The translations under genes were made by a program, and so were the position numbers. Below are positions 7,708-14,560 of a stretch of 15,640 nucleotides of DNA, one piece after another. The notes beneath the pieces were generated by a model, which searched no databases, was not told where the DNA came from, and worked only from the letters and a program-made list of their open reading frames with translations. The DNA lies in assembly GCA_048498135.1 (NCBI GenBank), contig JBEHYO010000083.1, positions 1 through 15,640 of the forward strand. Direction: 5' to 3'. The DNA is from Dokdonella_A sp937902695. GTDB taxonomy: Bacteria > Pseudomonadota > Gammaproteobacteria > Xanthomonadales > Rhodanobacteraceae. Within the stretch, counting starts at the first letter, position 1, and every line of letters begins with the position of its first letter.

Positions 7708-8741
7708 TGTACGCCCTCGCCCGCCCGTTCCTGTTCTGCCTCGATGCCGAGCGCGCGCACGATCTCGGGCTCGTCTCGATCGAAACCGCGTACCGCACCG
7801 GTTTCAATGCGCTGCTGGCGGCACGGCCGGCACCGCTGCCGGTCGACGCGTTCGGGCTCCGTTTCGCCAATCCCGTCGGCCTCGCCGCCGGCCTCGACAA
7901 GAACGGCGCGCACGTCGACGCGCTTGCCGCGCTCGGCTTCGGGTTCATCGAGATCGGCACGACGACGCCGCGCCCGCAGGCCGGAAATCCGAAGCCGCGC
8001 ATGTTCCGGCTGCCCGAAGCGCAGGCGGTCATCAACCGGCTCGGCTTCAACAACGGCGGCGTTGACGCCCTCGTAAGAAATGCCGAGCGTGCCCGGTTCG
8101 CGGGTCCCCTCGGCATCAACATCGGCAGGAACAAGGACACGCCGAACGAGCGTGCCGTCGACGATTATCTCTTCTGCCTCGAGCGGGTCTATGCGCGCGC
8201 AAGCTACGTCACGATCAATATCTCCTCGCCGAACACGCAGGGCCTGCGCGACCTCCAGGACGAGGAAACCCTGAAGCGCTTCATCGGCACGCTGCGCGAT
8301 GCGCAGGAAAGGCTCGCGGCCAAGCACGGCGCGCGCAAGCCGATGCTGCTCAAGATCGCACCCGATCTCGCCGAGACCGAGCTCGACGGCATCGCCGACG
8401 TGCTGCTGGCGAGCGGCATCGACGGCCTGATCTGCACGAACACGACGATCGACCGCGCGCCCGTCGCCGGCCTGAAGCACGCCGGCGAAATCGGCGGCCT
8501 GTCCGGCCGGCCGCTGTTCGCGAAATCGACGGCCGTGCTGCGCGGCATGGCCAAGCGCATCGGCGGGCGCATGCCGATCATCGGCGTCGGCGGCATCGTC
8601 GAAGGCGGCGACGCCGCCGCCAAGGTCGACGCCGGCGCCACGCTCGTGCAGTTCTACACCGGCATGGTGTTTCGCGGACCTGCGCTGATCGGCGAATGCG
8701 TCGAGGCGATCCGCGCACGCGGGGCCGCGCGCGCCGCATGA
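7707..8741 (+). CDS. pyrD: Dihydroorotate dehydrogenase (quinone), class 2
   Basis: This 344-residue FMN enzyme oxidises dihydroorotate to orotate, the fourth step of de novo UMP synthesis, passing electrons to membrane quinones. The N-terminal amphipathic segment (MYALARPFLFCLDAERAHDL) is the membrane/quinone-docking part that defines class 2. Further marks are GLAAGLDKNG, IGTTTPRPQAGNPKPR, INRLGFNNGG and NISSPNTQGLR with N171, catalytic S174 and N176 (E. coli N172, S175, N177). The TNTTIDR segment and the C-terminal IGVGGI FMN-phosphate site are also present. The length is normal. A GTG lies directly before the chosen ATG and could also be used. The gene overlaps the candidate small frame upstream by one base and murB downstream by four bases (ATGA), indicating translational coupling. 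Confidence 0.97.
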   Translation: MYALARPFLFCLDAERAHDLGLVSIETAYRTGFNALLAARPAPLPVDAFGLRFANPVGLAAGLDKNGAHVDALAALGFGFIEIGTTTPRPQAGNPKPRMFRLPEAQAVINRLGFNNGGVDALVRNAERARFAGPLGINIGRNKDTPNERAVDDYLFCLERVYARASYVTINISSPNTQGLRDLQDEETLKRFIGTLRDAQERLAAKHGARKPMLLKIAPDLAETELDGIADVLLASGIDGLICTNTTIDRAPVAGLKHAGEIGGLSGRPLFAKSTAVLRGMAKRIGGRMPIIGVGGIVEGGDAAAKVDAGATLVQFYTGMVFRGPALIGECVEAIRARGAARAA

Positions 8742-9781
8742 TGAACGCCACCGCCGAGGGCACCGGTTACACGATCGTCGAGAACGCATCGCTCGAAGGG
8801 CGCAACACGTTCCACGTCGCCGCGCGCGCGGATCTCCTGATCGACGTGCGCAGGCGCGATGCGTTGCCGGAGCTGTTCGGCTTCGCCGCGCTCAGGTCGC
8901 GGCCGGTGCTCGTGCTCGGCGAAGGCAGCAACATCCTGTTCACGCGCGACTGGCCCGGCGTCGTGCTGTCGATGGCGACGCGCGGCATCGCGGTGCTCGA
9001 CGCGCGCGCCGATCGCGCGCGCGTCCGCGTCGAGGCCGGCGAGAACTGGAACGATTTCGTGCACTGGTCGATCGGGCAGGGCTTCGCCGGGCTGGAGAAC
9101 CTCGTCGCGATTCCGGGCTCGGTCGGCGCGGCGCCAATGCAGAACATCGGCGCCTACGGCGTCGAGGTGCGCGAGTTCGTGGTGCAGGTCGAGGCGTGGG
9201 ATCGCGAAGGCGCGCGCTTCGTCGAGCTTTCGAATGCCGAATGCGCGTTCGCCTACCGGGACTCGCTGTTCAAGCGCGTGCCGGGCCGCTACGTGATCAC
9301 GGCCGTGGTGTTCGACCTGCCGCGCACGCGCGAGCCGCGGCTCGACTACGCCGGCGTCGACGAAGAGCTCGCCGCGCTCGGCGCGACGGAGCCGCGCCCG
9401 GCGAGCATCGCCGAGGCGATCACGCGGATCCGCATGCGCAAGCTGCCGAACCCGCAGGTGATCGGCAACGCCGGAAGCTTCTTCAAGAATCCGCTCGTGT
9501 CGGTCGCAACGGCCGAAGCCGTGCGGCGCGACCACCCCGCGGCGCCGATCTGGCCGGCCGGGCAGGCATTGATGAAACTGTCCGCGGCGTGGCTCGTGGA
9601 ATCCTGCGGATTCAAGGGGTTGCGCGAAGGCGACGCCGGCGTTTCGAGCGCGCACGCGCTGGTGCTCGTCAACCACGGGCATGCGACCGGCGCCGAGATC
9701 GGCGCGCTCGCCGCGCGCATCCGCGTCGGCGTGCGCGAGCGGTTCGGGATCGAGCTTTCGCCCGAGCCGCTGATCGTCTGA
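8738..9781 (+). CDS. murB: UDP-N-acetylenolpyruvoylglucosamine reductase, type I MurB
   Basis: This 347-residue FAD enzyme uses NADPH to make UDP-N-acetylmuramate, an essential cytosolic step in peptidoglycan synthesis. Motifs visible in order are LGEGSNILFTRDW (FAD-binding), LENLVAIPGSVGAAPMQNIG, YRDSLFK (R174) and GNAGSFFKNP with S247, equivalent to the proton donor S229 of E. coli. The C-terminal SPEPLIV carries E343, matching E325. The YRDS insertion and overall length place it with the E. coli type. The first ATG overlaps the pyrD stop as ATGA; a second ATG follows at once. A GC-rich composite repeat begins 17 bases after the stop and may end the transcript. Confidence 0.97.
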   Translation: MMNATAEGTGYTIVENASLEGRNTFHVAARADLLIDVRRRDALPELFGFAALRSRPVLVLGEGSNILFTRDWPGVVLSMATRGIAVLDARADRARVRVEAGENWNDFVHWSIGQGFAGLENLVAIPGSVGAAPMQNIGAYGVEVREFVVQVEAWDREGARFVELSNAECAFAYRDSLFKRVPGRYVITAVVFDLPRTREPRLDYAGVDEELAALGATEPRPASIAEAITRIRMRKLPNPQVIGNAGSFFKNPLVSVATAEAVRRDHPAAPIWPAGQALMKLSAAWLVESCGFKGLREGDAGVSSAHALVLVNHGHATGAEIGALAARIRVGVRERFGIELSPEPLIV

Positions 9782-9798
9782 CTTTCCAGGCTGCCTTT

Positions 9799-9933
9799 CC
9801 CTCTCCCGCGTGCAGGAGAGGGCTTGGGGTGAGGGCACGCTTGTGAAGCGCTTCGCCAGATTGCCCTCACCCTGCCCTCTCCCGCAAAGCGGGAGAGGGG
9901 AAAAGATCAAAGAGCAGCGGAGAGGGGAAAAGA
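9799..9933. repeat. Composite CCCTCTCCC/GGGTGAGGG inverted-repeat element, copy 1
   Basis: The element is nested. A hairpin (9799-9806 with 9815-9822) and a second, 11-bp hairpin with an AAA loop (9875-9885 with 9889-9899) flank complementary 11-base arms GGGTGAGGGCA (9827-9837) and TGCCCTCACCC (9862-9872). An extra half unit, GCGGAGAGGGGAAAAGA (9917-9933), follows. Copy 2 at 14412-14539 has the same architecture. It fits an interspersed intergenic palindromic repeat and may act as a terminator for murB. With the following hairpin it fills most of the 258-base gap 9782-10039. Confidence 0.85.
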
Positions 9934-9952
9934 GTTGCTACGGTCACAGCGA

Positions 9953-9971
9953 TAGCTGCACTGCGCAGCTA
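9953..9971 (+). repeat. 7-bp hairpin upstream of the DUF1800 gene
   Basis: TAGCTGC (9953-9959) pairs with GCAGCTA (9965-9971) over a five-base loop, in the otherwise unassigned stretch 9934-10039. It could be a leader structure or an operator. No convincing promoter pair was found around it. Confidence 0.35.
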
Positions 9972-10039
9972 AGGTTGGAACCTTGGGTCGCGGATTCAGG
10001 CGGCCATATCGCTCAATCTACGTGACCGTCGGGGGTCGC

Positions 10040-11887
10040 ATGGCAGTCGCCGCCGCCAAACCATCGTTCCTCGCCGCGCGCCGGCGGCTCTTCGCCGCGC
10101 TCTTCGCGAGCGCCGGCATGACGCTCGATCCGGCGCTCGCGCGGCGCAGGCCCGGCCGAACCGGCAACACGGAGGATCTCGCGCCGCCGTCGATTCCCGA
10201 AACGCTGCCGCGCCAGGACATCCGCTGGCTGACGCGCGCGACGTTCGGCTTCACGATCGGCGAAGACGCCGCGTACCTCGCGCTCGGCGCGACCGACGAC
10301 GCGCGCTGGGCGGCGTGGATCGCCCGCCAGCTCGCGCCGTCGACGATCGACGATTCGGGCTGCGACGGCCTCGTCGCGAGCGCGGGATATCAGACACTCG
10401 ACAAGACCGCGAACCAGCTCTGGAACGACCACCACTCGGTCACCAACAACTATTACCTGCGCATGCTGCCGGTCGCCGAGGTCGAGTGCATGACGCTGGT
10501 CCGGCAGACGTACAGCCAGCGCCAGCTGTTCGAAGTCATGGTCGATTTCTGGCACGACCACTTCAGCGTGTTCGGCTGGGATTACGACGGCGGCCCGATG
10601 TTCGTCGCAATGGACCGCGACGCGATCCGTCCGTACGCGCTCGGCAATTTCCGCACGATGCTGCAGGCGGTCGGCGAATCGGCATCGATGATGTACATGC
10701 TCGATCTCTATGCGAGCCAGTCGGGCCATCCGAACGAGAATTACGCGCGCGAGCTCATGGAGCTGCACACGCTCGGTGCGGAAAACTACGCCGGCATCAT
10801 CGTCAACCCGGACAGCCCGGCGAATCTCACTGCGCTCGGCACGTTCGCCGCGTGGGACGGCGAGATCGAGCGGCTGAGGTACGTCGACGACGATGTCTAC
10901 GAAGCCGCGCGCGCGCTAACCGGCTGGACCATCTCCGGCAGCGTGTGGCCGTACGACGCGATCGACGGCCAGCCGCTCGGCACGTTCGCCTACGACGATC
11001 CGAACCACGACCAGGGTCCCAAGCACATCCTGACGCGCTATTTCGCCGCGTACCAGGCCGAGGGCGACGGCACGCTGCTCTACGACATGCTCGCGCAGCA
11101 TCCGGGTACCGCGCACTTCGTCGCCGGCAAGATGTGCCGCCGCTTCGTCGGCGATGCGCCGTCGGCAGCACTCGTGCAGAGCGTCGCGGACGTGCTGCAC
11201 GGTCAATGGCAGGCGCCCGATCAGATCGCGCAGGCGATGCAGGTGATCCTGCAGTCGGACGAGTTCAAGACGACCTGGGGCACCAAGATGAAGCGCCCCG
11301 CGGCCGCCGCCGTCAGTGCGCTCCGCGCGCTCGCCGCATCGTTCGTTCCGAAGCCCGACAACACGAGCACGTGGACGACGAGCGAGGAGTTCATGTCGCG
11401 CCTGCAGGCGGCGGGGCATCGCCTCTTCTACTGGCCGGCGCCGAACGGCTATCCGGACGTCATGCAGGCGTGGGCGAGCACCGGCACGATGGGCATGACG
11501 CTGAAGATGCTGCCGCGGCTCCTCGAGATGCACCAGGGGTCGGGCTACGACAACACGCAGCCGTTCATCGCCGACGTGCAGGGACAGACGCTCGCGACGT
11601 TCGCGAACGCGGGCGACCGCACGGCCGCGAACATCATGGGCTACTGGTGCGATCGCATCCTCGGATTCCGGCCCGAGCCGACGCACACGATCGCGCTCGA
11701 CTTCTTGCGCCAGAACGCGAGCGCGGACGATCCGCTCGACCTCACGACAGACGCGACGAACGACCAGGGCCAGCCGCAGCACACCGGCGTCTGGAATCTC
11801 AACAACCTGTCGCAGCACTACACGATCGCGCGCCTTCGCACCGCGATCGCGCTGATCCTGTGCAGCCCCGACTTCCTGCGTCGCTGA
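10040..11887 (+). CDS. Exported DUF1800 family protein
   Basis: This 615-residue protein carries the DUF1800 landmarks: WLTRATFGFTIGEDAAYLALG near the start, QLFEVMVDFWHDHFSVFG, YALGNFRTMLQAVGESASMM, the strongly conserved NENYARELMELHTLG, and VYEAARALTGWTI. Family function is unknown. ATG 10040 gives an N-terminus with RRRLF at 14-18, a short hydrophobic stretch and an ALA site near residue 34, compatible with Tat or Sec export. The frame is open back to 9983, but those residues do not extend a signal peptide; GTG at 10022 is another possible start. The DUF1501 gene follows after 37 bases in the same direction, the arrangement in which these two families commonly occur, so the two are presumably one operon and one functional unit. 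Confidence 0.88.
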   Translation: MAVAAAKPSFLAARRRLFAALFASAGMTLDPALARRRPGRTGNTEDLAPPSIPETLPRQDIRWLTRATFGFTIGEDAAYLALGATDDARWAAWIARQLAPSTIDDSGCDGLVASAGYQTLDKTANQLWNDHHSVTNNYYLRMLPVAEVECMTLVRQTYSQRQLFEVMVDFWHDHFSVFGWDYDGGPMFVAMDRDAIRPYALGNFRTMLQAVGESASMMYMLDLYASQSGHPNENYARELMELHTLGAENYAGIIVNPDSPANLTALGTFAAWDGEIERLRYVDDDVYEAARALTGWTISGSVWPYDAIDGQPLGTFAYDDPNHDQGPKHILTRYFAAYQAEGDGTLLYDMLAQHPGTAHFVAGKMCRRFVGDAPSAALVQSVADVLHGQWQAPDQIAQAMQVILQSDEFKTTWGTKMKRPAAAAVSALRALAASFVPKPDNTSTWTTSEEFMSRLQAAGHRLFYWPAPNGYPDVMQAWASTGTMGMTLKMLPRLLEMHQGSGYDNTQPFIADVQGQTLATFANAGDRTAANIMGYWCDRILGFRPEPTHTIALDFLRQNASADDPLDLTTDATNDQGQPQHTGVWNLNNLSQHYTIARLRTAIALILCSPDFLRR

Positions 11888-11901
11888 CCGGCGCGCCGGT
11901 C
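11886..11901. repeat. 16-base perfect palindrome at the DUF1800/DUF1501 junction
   Basis: GACCGGCGCGCCGGTC is fully self-complementary and begins inside the stop codon of the DUF1800 gene, 24 bases before the DUF1501 start. It could form a short stem in the intercistronic RNA, which might stabilise or attenuate the message, or serve as a protein-binding site. High GC makes such palindromes fairly likely by chance. Confidence 0.4.
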
Positions 11902-11924
11902 GCCACGGCCCGAGAGACATCGCC

Positions 11925-13334
11925 ATGACACATCTTCATCGCCGCCAATTCCTCAAGAGCTGCTGCGTCGCGGCCGTCGCCGGTGGCGTCGGCAGCCGCG
12001 CCCGCGCCTATTTCGCGCCGCCGCCGATCATTCCGACGACCGCGACGGACGACACGCTGGTGATCGTGTTCCTGCGCGGCGCGATGGATGGCCTCAGCCT
12101 GCTGCCGCCCGGCGCATCGAGCCCGTTCCGCGCCGACTACGAAGCGAACCGCACCAACACGCGCGTGCCGACCTCGGGCACCGGCGCCGCGCTCGCGCTG
12201 CCGAACACGACGTGGGCGCTGCACCCGCGCGCGACGGCGCTGCAGGCGCTCTATCAGCAGAACCATCTCGCGTTCGTCGTCGCCGCGGGACAGCTCGCGC
12301 CGATCCCGGTCGTGCGCAGCCACTTCGAGGCGCAATCCAATCTCGAGTTCGGCCAGGGCGGCGGCGCAGGCAACGGCATCGGCTGGCTGACGCGTCATCT
12401 CGTCAGCGGCGGCCTCCCGGCGACCGTGCCGCTGCCGGCGACGTCGCTGGGCAGCATCACGGCGTCGAGCCTTCTCGGCAGCACCGACGCGATCACGATG
12501 TCCTCGGGTTCCGACTTCCGGCTCGACCAGTTCCATTGGTCCTGGCAGAACGACGACGCCGCGCACGGGCTCGTCGGCGCCGTCACGCGCATGAACGATC
12601 TCTGGTCGGGCTCGACCGCGCTCGAGCTCGCCGGCGCCGACACGCTCGCCTCGCTAGCGCTGCTGCGCCCGATCGATTTCAATCTCTACGACGCGAACAA
12701 CCATCCGGACGGCTATCAGCCGTCCGGCGGCGCGAACTATGCGCTGAACTACAACGGCGGCTTCGGCACGCAGCTCATGAACATCGCGCAGCTGATCAAG
12801 CTCGACGTCGGCCTGCGCGCGGTGACGATCGACCTCGGCAACTGGGACACGCACAATGGGCAGGGCAATCCGACGCAGAGCTACGACTGGTTCGGCAACC
12901 AGGTCGAGAGCCTGTCGCAGGGCCTCGCCGCGTTCTACACCGACCTTGCGAGCGACGCCGCCGGCAACCACATGCAGCACGTCAGCGTGATCGTCGTCAG
13001 CGAGTTCGGCCGGCGCGTGCTCGAGAACGCCGACAGTGGCACCGACCATGGCTACGGCAACGTGATGCTCGCGATGGGTGCGTCCGTCAACGGCGGGCAG
13101 GTGTACGGCAACTTCCTCGGCCTCGACGGGCAGCACCTCTATCAGGGCACCGACGTCAACGTGACGACCGACTACCGCCGGGTGATATCCGAGGCGCTGA
13201 TCCGGCGCATGGCGAATCCGAACATCTACTACGTGTTTCCGGGCTATTCGGGCTACACGCCGCTCGGCGTGTTCCAGGGCGCGGATCTGCCGCCGGGCAC
13301 GTTCGACGAGATTTTCGGGGATGGGTTCGAGTAG
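11925..13334 (+). CDS. Tat-exported DUF1501 family protein with C-terminal IFGDGFE motif
   Basis: This 469-residue protein begins with a textbook twin-arginine signal, H5-RRQFLK (residues 6-11), a short hydrophobic core and an ARA cleavage site at 26-28. DUF1501 landmarks are LRGAMDGLSLL (RGAMDG at 51-56), NWDTHNGQ (D308, H310), VSEFGRR (E360) and GTDHGYG (D374, H375), followed by GGQVYGNF. These sit in an alkaline-phosphatase/sulfatase-like fold in which such D/H residues bind metal; the reaction is unknown. The last nine residues, DEIFGDGFE, form a conspicuous tail. A weak GAGAG (11912-11916) precedes the ATG. It follows the DUF1800 gene by 37 bases, and a very long hairpin lies just after the stop. 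Confidence 0.9.
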   Translation: MTHLHRRQFLKSCCVAAVAGGVGSRARAYFAPPPIIPTTATDDTLVIVFLRGAMDGLSLLPPGASSPFRADYEANRTNTRVPTSGTGAALALPNTTWALHPRATALQALYQQNHLAFVVAAGQLAPIPVVRSHFEAQSNLEFGQGGGAGNGIGWLTRHLVSGGLPATVPLPATSLGSITASSLLGSTDAITMSSGSDFRLDQFHWSWQNDDAAHGLVGAVTRMNDLWSGSTALELAGADTLASLALLRPIDFNLYDANNHPDGYQPSGGANYALNYNGGFGTQLMNIAQLIKLDVGLRAVTIDLGNWDTHNGQGNPTQSYDWFGNQVESLSQGLAAFYTDLASDAAGNHMQHVSVIVVSEFGRRVLENADSGTDHGYGNVMLAMGASVNGGQVYGNFLGLDGQHLYQGTDVNVTTDYRRVISEALIRRMANPNIYYVFPGYSGYTPLGVFQGADLPPGTFDEIFGDGFE

Positions 13335-13343
13335 GGACTTCTA

Positions 13344-13436
13344 AAGATTGAACCACGAAGAGCACGAAGAGCACGAAGGAGAGCAATTCCGAATTATTCT
13401 CCTTCGTGCTCTTCGTGTTCTTCGTGGTTCAATCTT
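13344..13436. terminator. 39-bp-arm inverted repeat between convergent genes, probable bidirectional terminator
   Basis: Left arm 13344-13382 and right arm 13398-13436 are reverse complements over 39 bases with a single mismatch, separated by 15 bases. The arms contain tandem CACGAAGAG units (9-base period). The loop has its own AATTC/GAATT symmetry. The element begins 10 bases after the DUF1501 stop and ends 15 bases from the stop of the convergent cyclase gene, so it probably blocks read-through in both directions. The near-identity of the arms and the internal repeats suggest a dispersed repeat rather than a simple terminator. Confidence 0.75.
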
Positions 13437-13451
13437 GCGCTTTGCAGCGCA

Positions 13452-14366
13452 TCAGGTCTCGCCGTCGCTGCACTGGAACGTGACGAAGTCCGGCGAATCG
13501 ATCTGATGCGCCTGGCCGATGCTGAGCGTGCCGCCGCGGCGCAGGCGCACCTCGTCGCGGTGCACGAAGATCTCTTCCTCGTCGCCGATGCGCACCCAGG
13601 TGCCGTTCGTCGAGCGGTCGGCCAGCATGAAATGGCCGCGCTTCCACTCGATCAGCGCGTGGTTGCGCGAGACCCATTCGGTCTCGATGACGAGCGTGTT
13701 GCCGGCGTCGCGGCCGATCGTGAACGGCGGCGAGAGTTCGTCGAGCTCGTAGGCGTGACTCTTGAAGCGCAGCGCCAGCGTCGAGCGCTCCGGCTCCTCG
13801 GCCGGCATCTGCACGACGCGCTGGACGGTCGTCACGTGCGCGAGATCTTCCTGCCAGAGCACGTCGACGATCTCGATCGGCTTCAGCTTGCCGAGCACGC
13901 GCGCGGTGCCGAGCGGCCGCACGCGTAGTCCGGTCGTGTTCGTCACGCCGCGCACCGTGCTCGCGGTCGTCACGATCTGGTCGCGCTTGGCGAGCGTCTT
14001 GTCGGCCATGCGCGCAGCCGTGTTGACCGCGTCGCCGAACACGTCGTTGGCGTCGATCAGCGCGTCGCCGTGATGAAGGCCGATGCGGATGCCGAGCGCG
14101 TCGCGCATGAAATCGGGATCGGTCTTGACGCGCCGCTGCATGTCGGTCGCGGCGAGAAGGCCGTGCAGCGGGCCGGGGAACGTGCACATGATCTCGTCGC
14201 CGATCGTCTTGACGACGCGTCCGCCATGCCGTGCGGCGACCTCGGCCAGCGCGACCAGCACGCCGCCGACGATGCGCATCGCGGCCTCGTCGCCTTTCGC
14301 CTCGAAAAGCTTGGTCGAGCCGGACACATCGGCGAAGAGGATCGTGAGGGCGCGGCGCTCGGTCAT
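13452..14366 (-). CDS. Class III adenylate cyclase with C-terminal FHA domain
   Basis: This 304-residue cytosolic protein joins two domains. The cyclase domain (about 1-170) has metal-binding D13 (ILFADVSGST) and D57 (KTIGDEI). Adenine-selecting K53 and D108 are present, as are the transition-state pair N115 and R119 (GDAVNTAARM). All residues for making cAMP from ATP are therefore there. The FHA domain (about 196-290) keeps the phosphothreonine-binding set G217-R218, S232-R-N-H235 and S251-T-N253-G. The domain order suggests cyclase activity or localisation linked to a phosphorylated partner; no Ser/Thr kinase is in view. ATG 14366 is chosen because the longer frame, to 14504, merely translates the composite repeat. 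No Shine-Dalgarno sequence is evident. The gene is convergent with the DUF1501 gene. Confidence 0.92.
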   Translation of the reverse strand: MTERRALTILFADVSGSTKLFEAKGDEAAMRIVGGVLVALAEVAARHGGRVVKTIGDEIMCTFPGPLHGLLAATDMQRRVKTDPDFMRDALGIRIGLHHGDALIDANDVFGDAVNTAARMADKTLAKRDQIVTTASTVRGVTNTTGLRVRPLGTARVLGKLKPIEIVDVLWQEDLAHVTTVQRVVQMPAEEPERSTLALRFKSHAYELDELSPPFTIGRDAGNTLVIETEWVSRNHALIEWKRGHFMLADRSTNGTWVRIGDEEEIFVHRDEVRLRRGGTLSIGQAHQIDSPDFVTFQCSDGET

Positions 14367-14376
14367 GGAGCAGCCG

Positions 14377-14382
14377 ATGATA
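14377..14382 (-). promoter_or_regulatory. Possible -10 hexamer of the cyclase-FHA gene
   Basis: On the minus strand TATCAT lies 10 bases before the ATG. A start site at the usual distance would give a leader of only a few bases or none, which would fit the absence of a Shine-Dalgarno sequence. No good -35 is present, so this is a weak call. Confidence 0.25.
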
Positions 14383-14411
14383 GGTGAATCGGCCGGATCG
14401 GTGTAGGCGGT

Positions 14412-14539
14412 ACTTTCCCCTCTCGCGTTCTTCTTCCCCTCTCCCGCTCGCGGGAGAGGGTCAGGGTGAGGGCACGTGTGGTTCGACACTTCGCCGGCCC
14501 TCACCCCGGCCCCTCTCCCGCACGTGGGAGAGGGGAAAA
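14412..14539. repeat. Composite CCCTCTCCC/GGGTGAGGG inverted-repeat element, copy 2
   Basis: The order of parts mirrors copy 1. There is a half unit (14412-14427) and a 10-bp hairpin (14437-14446 with 14451-14460) with a CTCG loop. Complementary arms GGGTGAGGGC (14464-14473) and GCCCTCACCC (14497-14506) follow. A second 10-bp hairpin (14510-14519 with 14526-14535) ends in AAAA. It lies between the E1-beta gene and the cyclase gene, both on the minus strand, where it could separate the two transcripts. Confidence 0.85.
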
Positions 14540-14560
14540 GCGCGCGGAACCGGGAATATC

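Noticed and set aside
7683..8789. 368-codon antisense frame opposite pyrD
   Set aside because: Same artefact; the plus strand encodes full-length PyrD with its catalytic residues.
13344..13436. CRISPR-like array because of the repeated CACGAAGAG units
   Set aside because: The units are only nine bases, directly adjacent, without spacers, and part of a hairpin.
14367..14504. 46-residue N-terminal extension of the cyclase protein containing CPHPDPLPRAGEG
   Set aside because: This peptide is the translation of the composite palindromic repeat. The family N-terminus (MTERRALTILFADVSG) begins at 14366.
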